Shown piece after piece: positions 42,874 to 51,646 of a stretch of 64,000 nucleotides of DNA. The stretch is from contig PNKV01000016.1 in the NCBI GenBank assembly GCA_013822685.1, forward strand, positions 1 through 64,000, in the 5' to 3' direction. This stretch comes from Leptothrix sp. (in: b-proteobacteria) (GTDB lineage: Bacteria > Pseudomonadota > Gammaproteobacteria > Burkholderiales > Burkholderiaceae_C). Under the pieces are notes generated by a model, which saw nothing but the letters and a program-made list of their open reading frames with translations, searched no databases and was not told where the DNA came from. Numbering within the stretch: the first letter of the stretch is position 1; each line of letters opens with the position of its first letter. Both the position numbers and the translations under genes were made by a program.

Positions 42874-44435
42874 CACGTGCTCACCCCTTCAGTTGCGGTG
42901 GCTGGTGCGGCAACGCTGCCAGCCATGGCCAGCCCCAAGGTGGCCAGCGTCCAGTCCTGCCGATGGCGCGCGGCGGTGAGCTGCCCTTCGTGCATCACGG
43001 CAATGCGGTCGGCCAGGGCAAGGATCTCGTCCAGGTCTTCCGAGATCAGCAGCACGGCGCTGCCCTGCTCGGCGGCCTGGATCAAGCGTTCGTGCACAAA
43101 GGCGACCGCGCCAATGTCCAGGCCCCAGGTAGGTTGGGCGGCCACGATCAGCGTGGGCACGCCCAGTTTGGAACCCTCGCCCAGGGCCAGTGCCCGGCCC
43201 AGCACCAACTTTTGCATGTTGCCGCCTGACAGACGGCGCGCAGGTGAATCCAGGCCCCCGCCCCGCACATCGAAACGCTCGATGATGTGCTGCGCATGGG
43301 CGCGCGCAGCGGCCCGACGCACCCAGCCCCAGCGGGCGAAGCGCCTGTCAAACAAGCGCTCGGTGATGGTGTTTTCCCACAGGCTCAGGTCGCCCACCAC
43401 ACCTTGCGCGTGACGGTCTTCCGGGATGCGGGCCACGGGCAGTGCCACCCAATCGCGAGGCTGGGCGCTCAGCCCTTGGCCGGACACCGTGAGCCGCCCT
43501 TTGGAAGCCGGCCGCAGGCCATGCAGCAATTCGGCCAGCGCCACCTGCCCGTTGCCAGACACCCCTGCCACGGCCACAATCTCACCCGCCTGCACGGCCA
43601 AGTCCACGCCTTGCAACGCCTTTCCATGCTGCCCCTGATCGGTGTGAACGCCCTCGCATTGCAGAACCACCGGGCCCTTGACTGACGCCGCCAGCGGGTC
43701 ACGGCGCGCGGCCTTCACCTCGCGGCCCACCATCAAGGCAGCCAACTCGGCTTTGGTGGTGCCCTGCGCCGCACATTCGGCCACCAGCTTGCCACCGCGC
43801 AGCACCGCCACACGGGTCGACACGCGCAGCACTTCATCCAGCTTGTGGCTGATGAAGATCACGGCCAGGCCGTCCTTGACCAAGGTGTTCAGGGTGTTGA
43901 AGAGTTGTTCGCTTTCTTGTGGCGTGAGCACCGCCGTGGGCTCGTCCAGGATCAAGATGCGCGCACCACGGTACAAGGCCTTCAGGATCTCAACGCGCTG
44001 GCGCTCACCCACCGACAAGCTGCCCACTTGCGCATGCGGATCAACGGCCAAGCCAAAGCGCCCGGCCAAGGACAGCAAACGCTGCCTTCCAGCCTGGCGA
44101 CGCGACGACAGCCGCCACATTGATTCGGTGCCCAACATCACGTTGTCGAGCACGCTGAGGTTGTCGGCCAAGGTGAAATGCTGGTGGACCATCCCAATCC
44201 CGGCGTTGAGCGCCGCCCAGGGCTGCCCCGGTGGCAAGGTCAAGCCTTGAACCTCGATCCTCCCCGCGTCAGCCACATAGTGGCCAAACAGGATGGACAC
44301 CAGCGTGCTCTTGCCCGCGCCGTTTTCGCCCAGCAAGGCCAACACCTCGCCCGCCTGCAAGGACAGAGAGATGTTGTCATTCGCCACCAGCGAGCCAAAG
44401 CGCTTGGTGATGCCCTGCAGTCGCAGCACCGTCAT
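42873..44435 (-). CDS. ABC importer ATPase with two nucleotide-binding domains
   Basis: 520 residues with a duplicated ABC cassette, as in RbsA/YufO. The first has Walker A GENGAGKST (about 36-44), signature LSVGERQRVEI and Walker B LILDEPTAVLTP. The second is degenerate at Walker A (GVSGNGQVAL), has signature LSGGNMQKLV, and has the divergent AAQPTWGLDIGA segment. Such asymmetry is normal for this class. It powers import through the two following permeases. Confidence 0.95.
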   Translation of the reverse strand: MTVLRLQGITKRFGSLVANDNISLSLQAGEVLALLGENGAGKSTLVSILFGHYVADAGRIEVQGLTLPPGQPWAALNAGIGMVHQHFTLADNLSVLDNVMLGTESMWRLSSRRQAGRQRLLSLAGRFGLAVDPHAQVGSLSVGERQRVEILKALYRGARILILDEPTAVLTPQESEQLFNTLNTLVKDGLAVIFISHKLDEVLRVSTRVAVLRGGKLVAECAAQGTTKAELAALMVGREVKAARRDPLAASVKGPVVLQCEGVHTDQGQHGKALQGVDLAVQAGEIVAVAGVSGNGQVALAELLHGLRPASKGRLTVSGQGLSAQPRDWVALPVARIPEDRHAQGVVGDLSLWENTITERLFDRRFARWGWVRRAAARAHAQHIIERFDVRGGGLDSPARRLSGGNMQKLVLGRALALGEGSKLGVPTLIVAAQPTWGLDIGAVAFVHERLIQAAEQGSAVLLISEDLDEILALADRIAVMHEGQLTAARHRQDWTLATLGLAMAGSVAAPATATEGVST

Positions 44436-44459
44436 CGTGGACGCCGGACAGCTGCGTGC

Positions 44460-45461
44460 TCAGTTCGACTTGGGTTCGGTATCAATCACCGGCACCTTGA
44501 AGGCGCCTGACAGGATCGCAGCCTGCTTGGCCTTGACCTTGGCCAGCACAACGGCAGGCACCTTGGTTTCGAAGGTGCCCAAAGGCGCCAGTTCACTGCC
44601 CTTGAACTTCATCATGGAATAGGGGCCGTAGTCTTCACCCTTGAACTGCCCCGCCTTGGCCTTCTTGATGGCCAGGTCAACGGTGGGTTCCATGTTCCAC
44701 AGGGCCGAGGCCACCACGGTGTCCGGATATTGCGGCTGGGTGTTGATCACGTTGCCGATGGCCAACTTGCCTTTTTCCTTGGCCGCATCGCTCACCCCAA
44801 AGCGCTCGGCATAGAGCACGTCGGCACCTTTGTCGATCATGGCAAAGGCGGCTTCCTTGGCCTTGGGCGGGTCGAACCACGAGCCGATGAAGCTCACAGT
44901 GAACTTGACCTTGGGGTTGATCTCTTTGGCGCCCAGCATGAAAGAGTGCATCAGCCGGTTGACCTCGGGGATCGGGTAGCCGCCGACCATGCCGATGTGG
45001 CCGTTCTTGCTCATGCCACCGGCCACCATGCCGCTCAGGTAGGCCGGCTCCTGGATGTAGTTGTCGAACACAGAGAAGTTGGGCGCCTGGGGCTTGCCGG
45101 ATGAGCCCATCAGGAAGCTGACCTTGGGATAGTCCTTGGCCACCTTGCGGGCGGCGGCTTCAACGCCGAACACTTCGCCCAGGATCAGGGTGTTGCCGCC
45201 TTCGGCGTACTGGCGCATCACGCGTTCGTAATCGGCGTTGGCGGTGTTTTCAGAGAAGACATAGTCGATCTCGCCCCGCGCCTTGGCCTCATTCAAGGCC
45301 TTGTGGATGCGCGACACCCATTGCTGCTCGACCGGCACCGTGTAGATGGCGGCCACCTTGAGTTTGGCCTGGGCCCAGACGGGCATGGCCAGCGTGGTGG
45401 ACAACATCACGGCCGAGGCCGCCACGAGGTGAAGAAAAGTGCGTCTGGCGAAATGATTCAA
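44460..45461 (-). CDS. BMP-family substrate-binding protein of the ABC importer
   Basis: 333 residues from a TTG start with AGGAG 6 bases upstream (an ATG at 45485 is less well placed). A Sec signal with ARR and cleavage near MPVWAQA is present; there is no lipobox Cys, so it is periplasmic. The Bmp/PBP1_ABC-type fold shows EQQWVSRIHKAL, YERVMRQYAEGG and a C-terminal FKGEDYGPYSMMKFKGSELA. This family binds nucleosides, purines or related compounds; the exact ligand is unknown. It is the first gene of the importer unit, divergent from the gene at 45621. Confidence 0.93.
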   Translation of the reverse strand: MNHFARRTFLHLVAASAVMLSTTLAMPVWAQAKLKVAAIYTVPVEQQWVSRIHKALNEAKARGEIDYVFSENTANADYERVMRQYAEGGNTLILGEVFGVEAAARKVAKDYPKVSFLMGSSGKPQAPNFSVFDNYIQEPAYLSGMVAGGMSKNGHIGMVGGYPIPEVNRLMHSFMLGAKEINPKVKFTVSFIGSWFDPPKAKEAAFAMIDKGADVLYAERFGVSDAAKEKGKLAIGNVINTQPQYPDTVVASALWNMEPTVDLAIKKAKAGQFKGEDYGPYSMMKFKGSELAPLGTFETKVPAVVLAKVKAKQAAILSGAFKVPVIDTEPKSN

Positions 45462-45620
45462 GGGGTACTCCTGGCAAGAGGGCATTGGCACCAATCTGGG
45501 GCTATCAGTCAGTTTCAGCAAAAGCGATGCCAGACATTGGGGGCCAGCAGAATGAGACTGACCGGTAGACTTGATTGGTCAGCTTGACGGCGTGCGCATC
45601 ACGGACAGGAGGGTGGCGAT

Positions 45621-46607
45621 TTGGCGGCAGCTTACGGTTGGTACGAACACGGAAGGGATCCGGTCAGCGTCACGAACGTTTTGACGGGGCAGCGGCTGAC
45701 CGTGCTGTCGCGGGTTGAAACGGGTGGCATGGTCAAGCTGCAGGCGCGCTACCAGGATGCGGACTTGGACTTAACCTTGCCTCTGGTCCTGCGTCAAGGA
45801 GAAGGCACCGCCTCCGCCGAACTGGATTACCGTTGGGTCTTTGCCAAGCCCCCCTCCCCAGGGCTTTGGCGCAGGTTGGACGACTTCCTGACAGATGCCC
45901 TACTGGCCTGGTCGCCGAACCAGGAGTTCGACGCCCGCTACCAGCACGTGACGGCGCTGGGCGCCTGGCAAAGCGGCGTCTGGCAGCATTCTTGGCAGCG
46001 CAGGTTCTCGCTGTCACGGTCGTCTCCGCCTGCCGTGAGCGTGGCTGCCCTGCCCTCGCCATGGATGGCATCGCTGACGGAAGCGGTGTCCTGGCCCTGG
46101 CGTTACATCGACGTGGAACACCCGGTTTCGGAAGTGAGTTGGAGATGGGTCGACGGCGTGCCGCAAGGCATTCGGTCACAGGTGCCTTGCCTGGAACGCG
46201 AGGGGCCGCCAGCCTGGCTGTTTCCATCCAGGCTGGAGCCCGAACTGAACCGAGGCGAAGATCCGATGGGCCTGATTTACTACACCCTCGCCCAGGCAGG
46301 CCGTGCTTACACTTTCAGGCACCACCCCATCGCGAATCTGAGCCTGCTGTCCGTGCGCGAGGACGATGACGGCAAGCACGGGACGCCCAGCTACCAGGCT
46401 TGGAAGGCCATCGCCTCAACCCTGGTTGATGCCTGGCCCTGCTGGAGAGCACCGCCGAGGATCATGCCCCCGCCGGTCAACTCTCGCGGGCAGCATCCCT
46501 TTGGCTTCTCGGCACCGGTGGGTGAGGCCGACCTGCGCATCCAAGACGGATTTGTCGCAGGCCTTGCGCACTACGGATTTCAGCTGAGTTTGGCTCAGAA
46601 GGGCTGA
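45621..46607 (+). CDS. Hypothetical protein (328 residues), unrecognised
   Basis: TTG start with AGGAGG nearby. The protein is Trp-rich and soluble, with [28 protein letters not shown], a [23 protein letters not shown] stretch in parts and a C-terminal [16 protein letters not shown]. There is no signal peptide, membrane segment or catalytic motif I know. Codon use resembles the neighbours. It is divergent from the BMP importer and overlaps the 3' end of rimO by 13 bases. Function unknown. Confidence 0.7.
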   Translation: MAAAYGWYEHGRDPVSVTNVLTGQRLTVLSRVETGGMVKLQARYQDADLDLTLPLVLRQGEGTASAELDYRWVFAKPPSPGLWRRLDDFLTDALLAWSPNQEFDARYQHVTALGAWQSGVWQHSWQRRFSLSRSSPPAVSVAALPSPWMASLTEAVSWPWRYIDVEHPVSEVSWRWVDGVPQGIRSQVPCLEREGPPAWLFPSRLEPELNRGEDPMGLIYYTLAQAGRAYTFRHHPIANLSLLSVREDDDGKHGTPSYQAWKAIASTLVDAWPCWRAPPRIMPPPVNSRGQHPFGFSAPVGEADLRIQDGFVAGLAHYGFQLSLAQKG

Positions 46608-48007
46608 GCGATCAGGTCGTGCCCCTCAACAGCGACGATGCGCGCCTTGGTGAACTCGCCCACCTTCAAAGTCTTGCTGGCCTTCTCAGGCGGCAACAAG
46701 CGCACGGTGCCGTCGATCTCAGGTGCATCAGCGTATGAGCGCCCCACCCCGCCCTTGCGGCCCAGCGCAGGCGCGCTGTCGACCAGCACTTGCATGGTGG
46801 CGCCCACCCGGCGTTGCAACTTGGCGATCGACACCTGCTCGGCCACGGCCATGAAACGGGCGCGACGCTCCTCTCGCACTTCGTCTGGCAAGGCACCGGC
46901 GAGCGCATTGGCAGGCGCGCCTTCGATCGGCGAATAGGCAAAGCAACCGGCGCGGTCAATCTCGGCTTCACGCAAGAAGTCGAGCAGGTACTCGAACTCT
47001 TCTTCCGTCTCGCCGGGGAAGCCGGCGATGAAGGTGCTGCGCACCACGATCTCGGGGCAGATCTCGCGCCAGCGTAACAGGCGCTCAAGGTTCTTCTCGC
47101 CATTGGCCGGGCGCTTCATGCGCTTGAGCACATCGGGGTGCGCGTGCTGGAATGGCACATCTAGGTAAGGCAGGATCAGGCCCTGCGCCATCATGGGCAG
47201 GATCTCGTCCACGTGGGGATACGGGTAGACGTAGTGCATGCGCACCCAGGCACCGTGCTCTTGCGCCAGGGTGGCCAGTTGCTCAGCCAGGTCGTACATG
47301 CGGGTCTTGACGGGCTTGCCATCCCAGAAACCGGTGCGGTATTTCACGTCCACGCCATAGGCGCTGGTGTCCTGGCTGATGACCAGCAGTTCTTTCACGC
47401 CGGATTCGAACAAGGCGCGGGCCTCGCTCAGCACATCGCCGATCGGGCGCGAGACCAAATCGCCGCGCATGCTGGGGATGATGCAGAAGCTGCAGCGGTG
47501 GTTGCAGCCTTCGCTGATTTTCAGGTAGGCGTAATGCTTGGGCGTGAGCTTGATGCCGGCGATGCCGCGCGATTCAGGCACCAGGTCCAAAAATGGATCA
47601 TGCGGCTTGGGCACGTGCAGGTGCACCGCGTCCATCACCTCTTGCGTGGCGTGGGGGCCGGTCACGGCCAGCACACTGGGGTGCATCTGGCGGACCAGGT
47701 TGCCGCCATCGGCGCCGGCCTTGGCGCCCAGGCAGCCAGTCACGATGACCTTGCCGTTGTCGGCCAAGGCCTCGCCAATGGTGTCCAGGCTTTCACGCAC
47801 AGCGTCGTCAATGAAGCCACAGGTGTTCACGATCACCAAGTCCGCACCATCAAAGGTCTTGGAGGTTTGGTAGCCCTCAGCGGCCAGCTGGGTCAGGATC
47901 AGTTCGGAGTCGGTGAGCGCTTTCGGGCAGCCAAGGCTGACAAAGCCGATCTTGGGAGCGGCGGCGAATGGGGCGGGTGTGGTGGGGGTGAGCAATTCAG
48001 ACGTCAT
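46595..48007 (-). CDS. rimO: Ribosomal protein S12 methylthiotransferase RimO
   Basis: 470 residues from ATG 48007 (a TTG 42 bases upstream is possible). The N-terminal MTTase domain holds [16 protein letters not shown] and a VNTCGFID cluster Cys. The radical-SAM CxxxCxxC motif is [12 protein letters not shown]-terminal TRAM domain contains the DAPEIDG motif. It adds a methylthio group to an Asp of ribosomal protein S12 using two Fe-S clusters and AdoMet. Convergent with the preceding unknown gene. Confidence 0.97.
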   Translation of the reverse strand: MTSELLTPTTPAPFAAAPKIGFVSLGCPKALTDSELILTQLAAEGYQTSKTFDGADLVIVNTCGFIDDAVRESLDTIGEALADNGKVIVTGCLGAKAGADGGNLVRQMHPSVLAVTGPHATQEVMDAVHLHVPKPHDPFLDLVPESRGIAGIKLTPKHYAYLKISEGCNHRCSFCIIPSMRGDLVSRPIGDVLSEARALFESGVKELLVISQDTSAYGVDVKYRTGFWDGKPVKTRMYDLAEQLATLAQEHGAWVRMHYVYPYPHVDEILPMMAQGLILPYLDVPFQHAHPDVLKRMKRPANGEKNLERLLRWREICPEIVVRSTFIAGFPGETEEEFEYLLDFLREAEIDRAGCFAYSPIEGAPANALAGALPDEVREERRARFMAVAEQVSIAKLQRRVGATMQVLVDSAPALGRKGGVGRSYADAPEIDGTVRLLPPEKASKTLKVGEFTKARIVAVEGHDLIAQPF

Positions 48008-48079
48008 GGGGGTGGATTGTCGGGGAAATTGGGCTTTCAGCAACGACAATGACTGCCAGAGACCTCACAAGGAGACCCC

Positions 48080-48445
48080 ATGATTGCCACGGCCGCCACT
48101 GTTTTGACCGCTTTGGTCGCCTTGCTGCACCTTTATTTCATGGTGCTTGAGATGGTTTTCTGGGACAAACCCCTTGGGCGCAAGGCTTTTGGCCTGAAAC
48201 CCGACTTCGCCACAGCCTCCAAAAACTTGGCTGCCAACCAGGGCCTGTACAACGGCTTTTTGGTGGCAGGCCTGGTATGGGGCCTGTGGCTGGGCGCCGC
48301 CGGGCACGACATCAAGGTCTTTTTCCTGGGCTGCGTGATCGTGGCGGGCGTTTTTGGCGCCGCGACGGTCAGCCGCAAGATCTTCTTCGTGCAAGCTTTG
48401 CCTGCCATCATCGCGCTGGCTTTGCTGCTCGTGCAGAATGGCTGA
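48080..48445 (+). CDS. DUF1304 small membrane protein
   Basis: 121 residues with four hydrophobic segments; it begins MIATAATVLTALVALLHLYF and contains EMVFWDKPLGRKAFGL and NQGLYNGFLVAGL, the DUF1304 pattern. Inner-membrane protein of unknown function. AAGGAG lies 6-8 bases before the ATG. It is divergent from rimO and 23 bases before the GST gene, so the four genes from 48080 to 50283 may form a loose unit. Confidence 0.9.
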   Translation: MIATAATVLTALVALLHLYFMVLEMVFWDKPLGRKAFGLKPDFATASKNLAANQGLYNGFLVAGLVWGLWLGAAGHDIKVFFLGCVIVAGVFGAATVSRKIFFVQALPAIIALALLLVQNG

Positions 48446-48468
48446 CACCCCAAAGAACGGAGGCCTTC

Positions 48469-49098
48469 ATGAGCACGGACAAGCATGTCACCTTCTACCA
48501 TTCCCCCAACTCGCGCTCGGCCGGCGTGCTGGTGCTGCTGGAAGAGTTGAACGCTGACTACGACACCTTCGTGCTCAACCTCAAGGCAGGCGAGCAGCGC
48601 CAGGCGGCCTACTTGGCCATCAACCCCATGGGCAAGGTGCCCGCCATCAGGCATGGCAACGCGGTGGTCACCGAGCAGGCCGCTGTCTATCAGTACCTGG
48701 CGGAGCTGTACCCCGAGGCCGGGCTGGCACCACAGATCGGCTCACCACTGCGGGGGCCATTTCTGCGGTGGCTGGCCTTTTATGGGGCCAGCTTCGAGCC
48801 CGCCGTGGTTGACCGCGCTCAAAAGCATGCACCGGCGCCGCCCTCGACCTGCCCCTATGGCGACTTCGACACGATGTTCAAGACGGTGACCGACCAACTG
48901 GCCCGGGGCCCGTACATCCTGGGTGAGCAGTTCAGCGCCGCTGACGTGCTGTGGGCCAATGCCCTGCACTGGACCACCATGTTCCAGCTGGTGCCCCAAA
49001 CGCCGGTGCTCCAGGCTTACATCGAGCGAGTCACCTCGCGCCCGGCCGCCGCGCGCGCTGCCGCCAAAGACCAGCAGTTGGTCGCCGCCCAGGCTTGA
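48469..49098 (+). CDS. Glutathione S-transferase family protein
   Basis: 209 residues from ATG 48469 (ACGGAGG upstream). The thioredoxin-like N-domain has YHSPNSRSAGVLVLLEEL and the cis-Pro segment MGKVPAI followed by VTEQAAVYQYLA with the glutathione-contacting Glu/Gln. The helical C-domain has the N-capping motif QFSAADVLWANAL. Substrate unknown. The active-site region reads SPNSRS, a Ser-type beta/theta-like arrangement. Confidence 0.92.
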   Translation: MSTDKHVTFYHSPNSRSAGVLVLLEELNADYDTFVLNLKAGEQRQAAYLAINPMGKVPAIRHGNAVVTEQAAVYQYLAELYPEAGLAPQIGSPLRGPFLRWLAFYGASFEPAVVDRAQKHAPAPPSTCPYGDFDTMFKTVTDQLARGPYILGEQFSAADVLWANALHWTTMFQLVPQTPVLQAYIERVTSRPAAARAAAKDQQLVAAQA

Positions 49099-49107
49099 GG
49101 TCTCCTT

Positions 49108-49749
49108 TTGTACTCACCGTCGCACTTTGATGAGTCACGGCCCGAAGTTCTGCAAGGCCTGATACACGCCCACCCGCTGGCCACCATGGTGACTTTGTCG
49201 AGTGACGGCTTGACGGCCAACCACATTCCGCTGCACCTGCAAGCTGATGGCTCCGCCTTTGGCAAGCTGGTGGGGCACGTGGCGCGCGCCAATCCGGTCT
49301 GGCATGACGCTCACGGCTTGGCCGAAGTGCTGGCCATCTTTCAAGGGCCAAACGCCTACATCACGCCCTCCTGGTACGCGACCAAGGCCGATGGCGGCAA
49401 GGTTGTGCCCACCTGGAACTATGCTGTGGTGCATGCCCACGGCCCCTTGGTGGTGAAAGACGATCCGCAATGGGTGCGCGCGCAACTTGAATCCATGACC
49501 AGGCAGCACGAGGCCTCTCGCCCGCAGCCCTGGGCGGTGGAAGACGCGCCCCGCGAGTTCACCGACCGATTGCTGCAAGCCATCGTGGGCATCGAGATCC
49601 CGATCACGCGGCTGCAAGGCAAATGGAAGGTGAGCCAGAACCAGCCTGCCAACAACCGGGCCAGCGTGATCGACGGGCTGACAGAGCCAGGCCACACCGG
49701 CTCAGCCGCAGACATGGCGGCCTTGGTGGCCGCCCATTCACCCATTTAG
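49108..49749 (+). CDS. PaiB-like FMN-binding protein
   Basis: 213 residues from a TTG with GAGG upstream; it begins YSPSHFDESRPEVLQGLI as PaiB-family proteins do. It has HPLATMVTL, TANHIPLHL, PNAYITPSWYATK and VPTWNYAVVHAHG, then GKWKVSQNQPANNRASVIDGL in parts near the end. In Bacillus PaiB is linked to repression of sporulation and protease genes; in proteobacteria the role is unclear and may be a flavin-dependent oxidoreductase. It starts 9 bases after the GST stop. Confidence 0.9.
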   Translation: MYSPSHFDESRPEVLQGLIHAHPLATMVTLSSDGLTANHIPLHLQADGSAFGKLVGHVARANPVWHDAHGLAEVLAIFQGPNAYITPSWYATKADGGKVVPTWNYAVVHAHGPLVVKDDPQWVRAQLESMTRQHEASRPQPWAVEDAPREFTDRLLQAIVGIEIPITRLQGKWKVSQNQPANNRASVIDGLTEPGHTGSAADMAALVAAHSPI

Positions 49750-49764
49750 TCAGGCCCACAAAAC

Positions 49765-50283
49765 ATGGCTTTCAAGTTCTGCCCCCAATGCGCCCAGCCT
49801 TTGCAAGAGCGCGAGCTGGACACCGTCATGCGGCTCTCCTGCCTGGACCCTGATTGCACCTACGTCCATTGGGACAACCCGGTGCCCGTGGTGGCGGCCG
49901 TGGTGGAACACGAAGGCGAGATCATCCTGGCCCGCAACATAGCCTGGCCGGTGCCCTTCTACGCGCTGATCACAGGGTTTTTGGAGAAGACCGACCCGAG
50001 CCCCGAAGAGGCCATCGAGCGCGAGGTGATGGAAGAGTTGGGCCTGCAGGCGCAAGGCACCCACTTCATCGGCCACTACGCCTTCCCGCGTCAGAACCAG
50101 ATCATCATCGCGTACCACGTGCCCGCCACGGGCGTGATCACCCTGGGCGATGAGCTGGTGGACTACAAACGCATTGCGCCCGCCAAGGCGCGCTATTGGC
50201 CATCCAGCACCGGCCTGGCTTTGCGCGACTGGCTGATTGGCCGGGGGCACGAGCCCCAGGCGCTGGATTTACCCAAGCTTTGA
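49765..50283 (+). CDS. Nudix hydrolase with N-terminal zinc ribbon
   Basis: 172 residues. A zinc ribbon (FCPQC near 5-9, then CLDPDC near 26-31) precedes the Nudix fold. The Nudix box [21 protein letters not shown] keeps the REVMEE catalytic core, but its first half is one residue longer than the consensus and has Asp where Glu is usual. It probably hydrolyses a nucleoside diphosphate derivative; NudC-like enzymes share the zinc ribbon. The 3' end overlaps convergent ribA by 15 bases. Confidence 0.9.
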   Translation: MAFKFCPQCAQPLQERELDTVMRLSCLDPDCTYVHWDNPVPVVAAVVEHEGEIILARNIAWPVPFYALITGFLEKTDPSPEEAIEREVMEELGLQAQGTHFIGHYAFPRQNQIIIAYHVPATGVITLGDELVDYKRIAPAKARYWPSSTGLALRDWLIGRGHEPQALDLPKL

Positions 50284-50958
50284 GGACGGCGTGGCCTCGT
50301 CGTCGGATTTGGGCGGGATGTACTCGGGCAACCAATCCATGTGGTGGCCCAGCTTGAGGGCCTTGGTGGCCAGGTAGTGGTGGTTCTCTGACTGCGACTG
50401 GCTGCGCACCGGCACCCGCTCCACCACCTTGACGCCGTGCTTTTCAAGCGTGGCCACCTTGCGCGGATTGTTGGTCATCAGGCGCACGGCATCCACGCCA
50501 AGCTGGGACAGCATCTGGGCGGCCACCTCGAAATTGCGCAGGTCGGCCGGAAAGCCCAGCCGCAGATTGGCCTCAACCGTGTCCAACCCTTCATCCTGCA
50601 AAGCGTAAGCCTTGAGCTTGTTGATCAAGCCGATGCCACGCCCCTCCTGGCGCAGGTAGAGCACCACGCCACTGCCCTGCTTGCCGATTTCATCCAGCGC
50701 AAAGTGCAGTTGCGGGCCGCAGTCGCAGCGCAACGAGCCGAACACATCACCGGTCATGCATTCGCTGTGAACGCGGACCAGTGCCGTGCCCCCAATGTCG
50801 CCCATGACCAGGGCAACGTGCTCAAGGCCAGAAGGCTCTTCCTTGAACAACTTCATGGTGAAGGTACCGTGCTCGGTGGGCACACGGGCTTGGGCCACCA
50901 GGGACACCTGTTGCGATGCAGGGGCCTGAGGGTGACTGGAGTCTTGCGGCGAATTCAT
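50269..50958 (-). CDS. ribA: GTP cyclohydrolase II
   Basis: 229 residues from ATG 50958. It has the zinc-binding Cys motif [14 protein letters not shown], the catalytic [10 protein letters not shown] segment with LRQ before it, and the LMTNNPRKV motif near the C-terminus. It opens GTP to the first pyrimidine intermediate of riboflavin synthesis. It is the stand-alone form without the RibB domain. The first 25 residues are a Ser/Gln-rich extension. No FMN riboswitch is evident upstream. Confidence 0.96.
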   Translation of the reverse strand: MNSPQDSSHPQAPASQQVSLVAQARVPTEHGTFTMKLFKEEPSGLEHVALVMGDIGGTALVRVHSECMTGDVFGSLRCDCGPQLHFALDEIGKQGSGVVLYLRQEGRGIGLINKLKAYALQDEGLDTVEANLRLGFPADLRNFEVAAQMLSQLGVDAVRLMTNNPRKVATLEKHGVKVVERVPVRSQSQSENHHYLATKALKLGHHMDWLPEYIPPKSDDEATPSSKLG

Positions 50959-50998
50959 CAGCGTGTGTTTCGGGAGATCCTCGGGAAAGTCCCGTTCC

Positions 50999-51646
50999 TT
51001 ATCTCTGTATTTTCGCAGATGCGTCAATACCCCCGAAATTAGACAACCAAGTGGCCAGTTCCGCCGCCGTGCGCACCCCCAATTTTGAAAAAACCCGCGC
51101 CCGATGAACTTCGACCGTGCGCACCGCGATGTGCAATTCATCGGCAATGACTTTGTTGAGCTTGCCGGCCGCCACCCGGGGCATGACCTCGCGTTCGCGC
51201 TCACTCAGGCTGGCCAGGCGCGCCTGCCCTTCGGCTTGCCGGGCGTCGTCCAGCAGCATGGCGCGCTCGATGGTCAGGGCCTGCTCGATGCGGTCCACCA
51301 GGGCGTTGTCGGCGTAAGGCTTTTCCAGAAAATCGAAAGCGCCCTTCTTGAGCGATTCGACCACCATGGGGATGTCGCCATGCCCGCTGAGGAACAGCAA
51401 GGGGTTGCGGATGCCTTGGCTCAACAGCTCTTCGTGCAGCACCAGGCCCGACATGGGCTCCATGCGCACATCCACCAGAAACACACCACGGATGGGCCGG
51501 GGGCTGGAAGCCAGGTAAGCCAACACGGCCGGCCCACCATCAAAACTGAACACCAACAGGCCCCGCGATCCGAGCAGGAAAGCCAACGCATCTCGCACCA
51601 CGGTGTCGTCATCTATCAAATACACAATGCCTTGATCGGGTCTCAT
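50999..51646 (-). CDS. LuxR/FixJ-type response regulator
   Basis: 215 residues from ATG 51646, which overlaps the kinase stop by one base. The receiver domain has the acidic pair in [11 protein letters not shown], the phospho-acceptor Asp in FLVDVRM and the Lys in FLEKPY. The C-terminal LuxR helix-turn-helix spans [20 protein letters not shown] to [15 protein letters not shown] Pro (VMPRV) replaces a commonly hydrophobic residue in the first helix. It probably activates the divergent TRAP genes in response to the kinase, like DctR. Confidence 0.95.
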   Translation of the reverse strand: MRPDQGIVYLIDDDTVVRDALAFLLGSRGLLVFSFDGGPAVLAYLASSPRPIRGVFLVDVRMEPMSGLVLHEELLSQGIRNPLLFLSGHGDIPMVVESLKKGAFDFLEKPYADNALVDRIEQALTIERAMLLDDARQAEGQARLASLSEREREVMPRVAAGKLNKVIADELHIAVRTVEVHRARVFSKLGVRTAAELATWLSNFGGIDASAKIQR

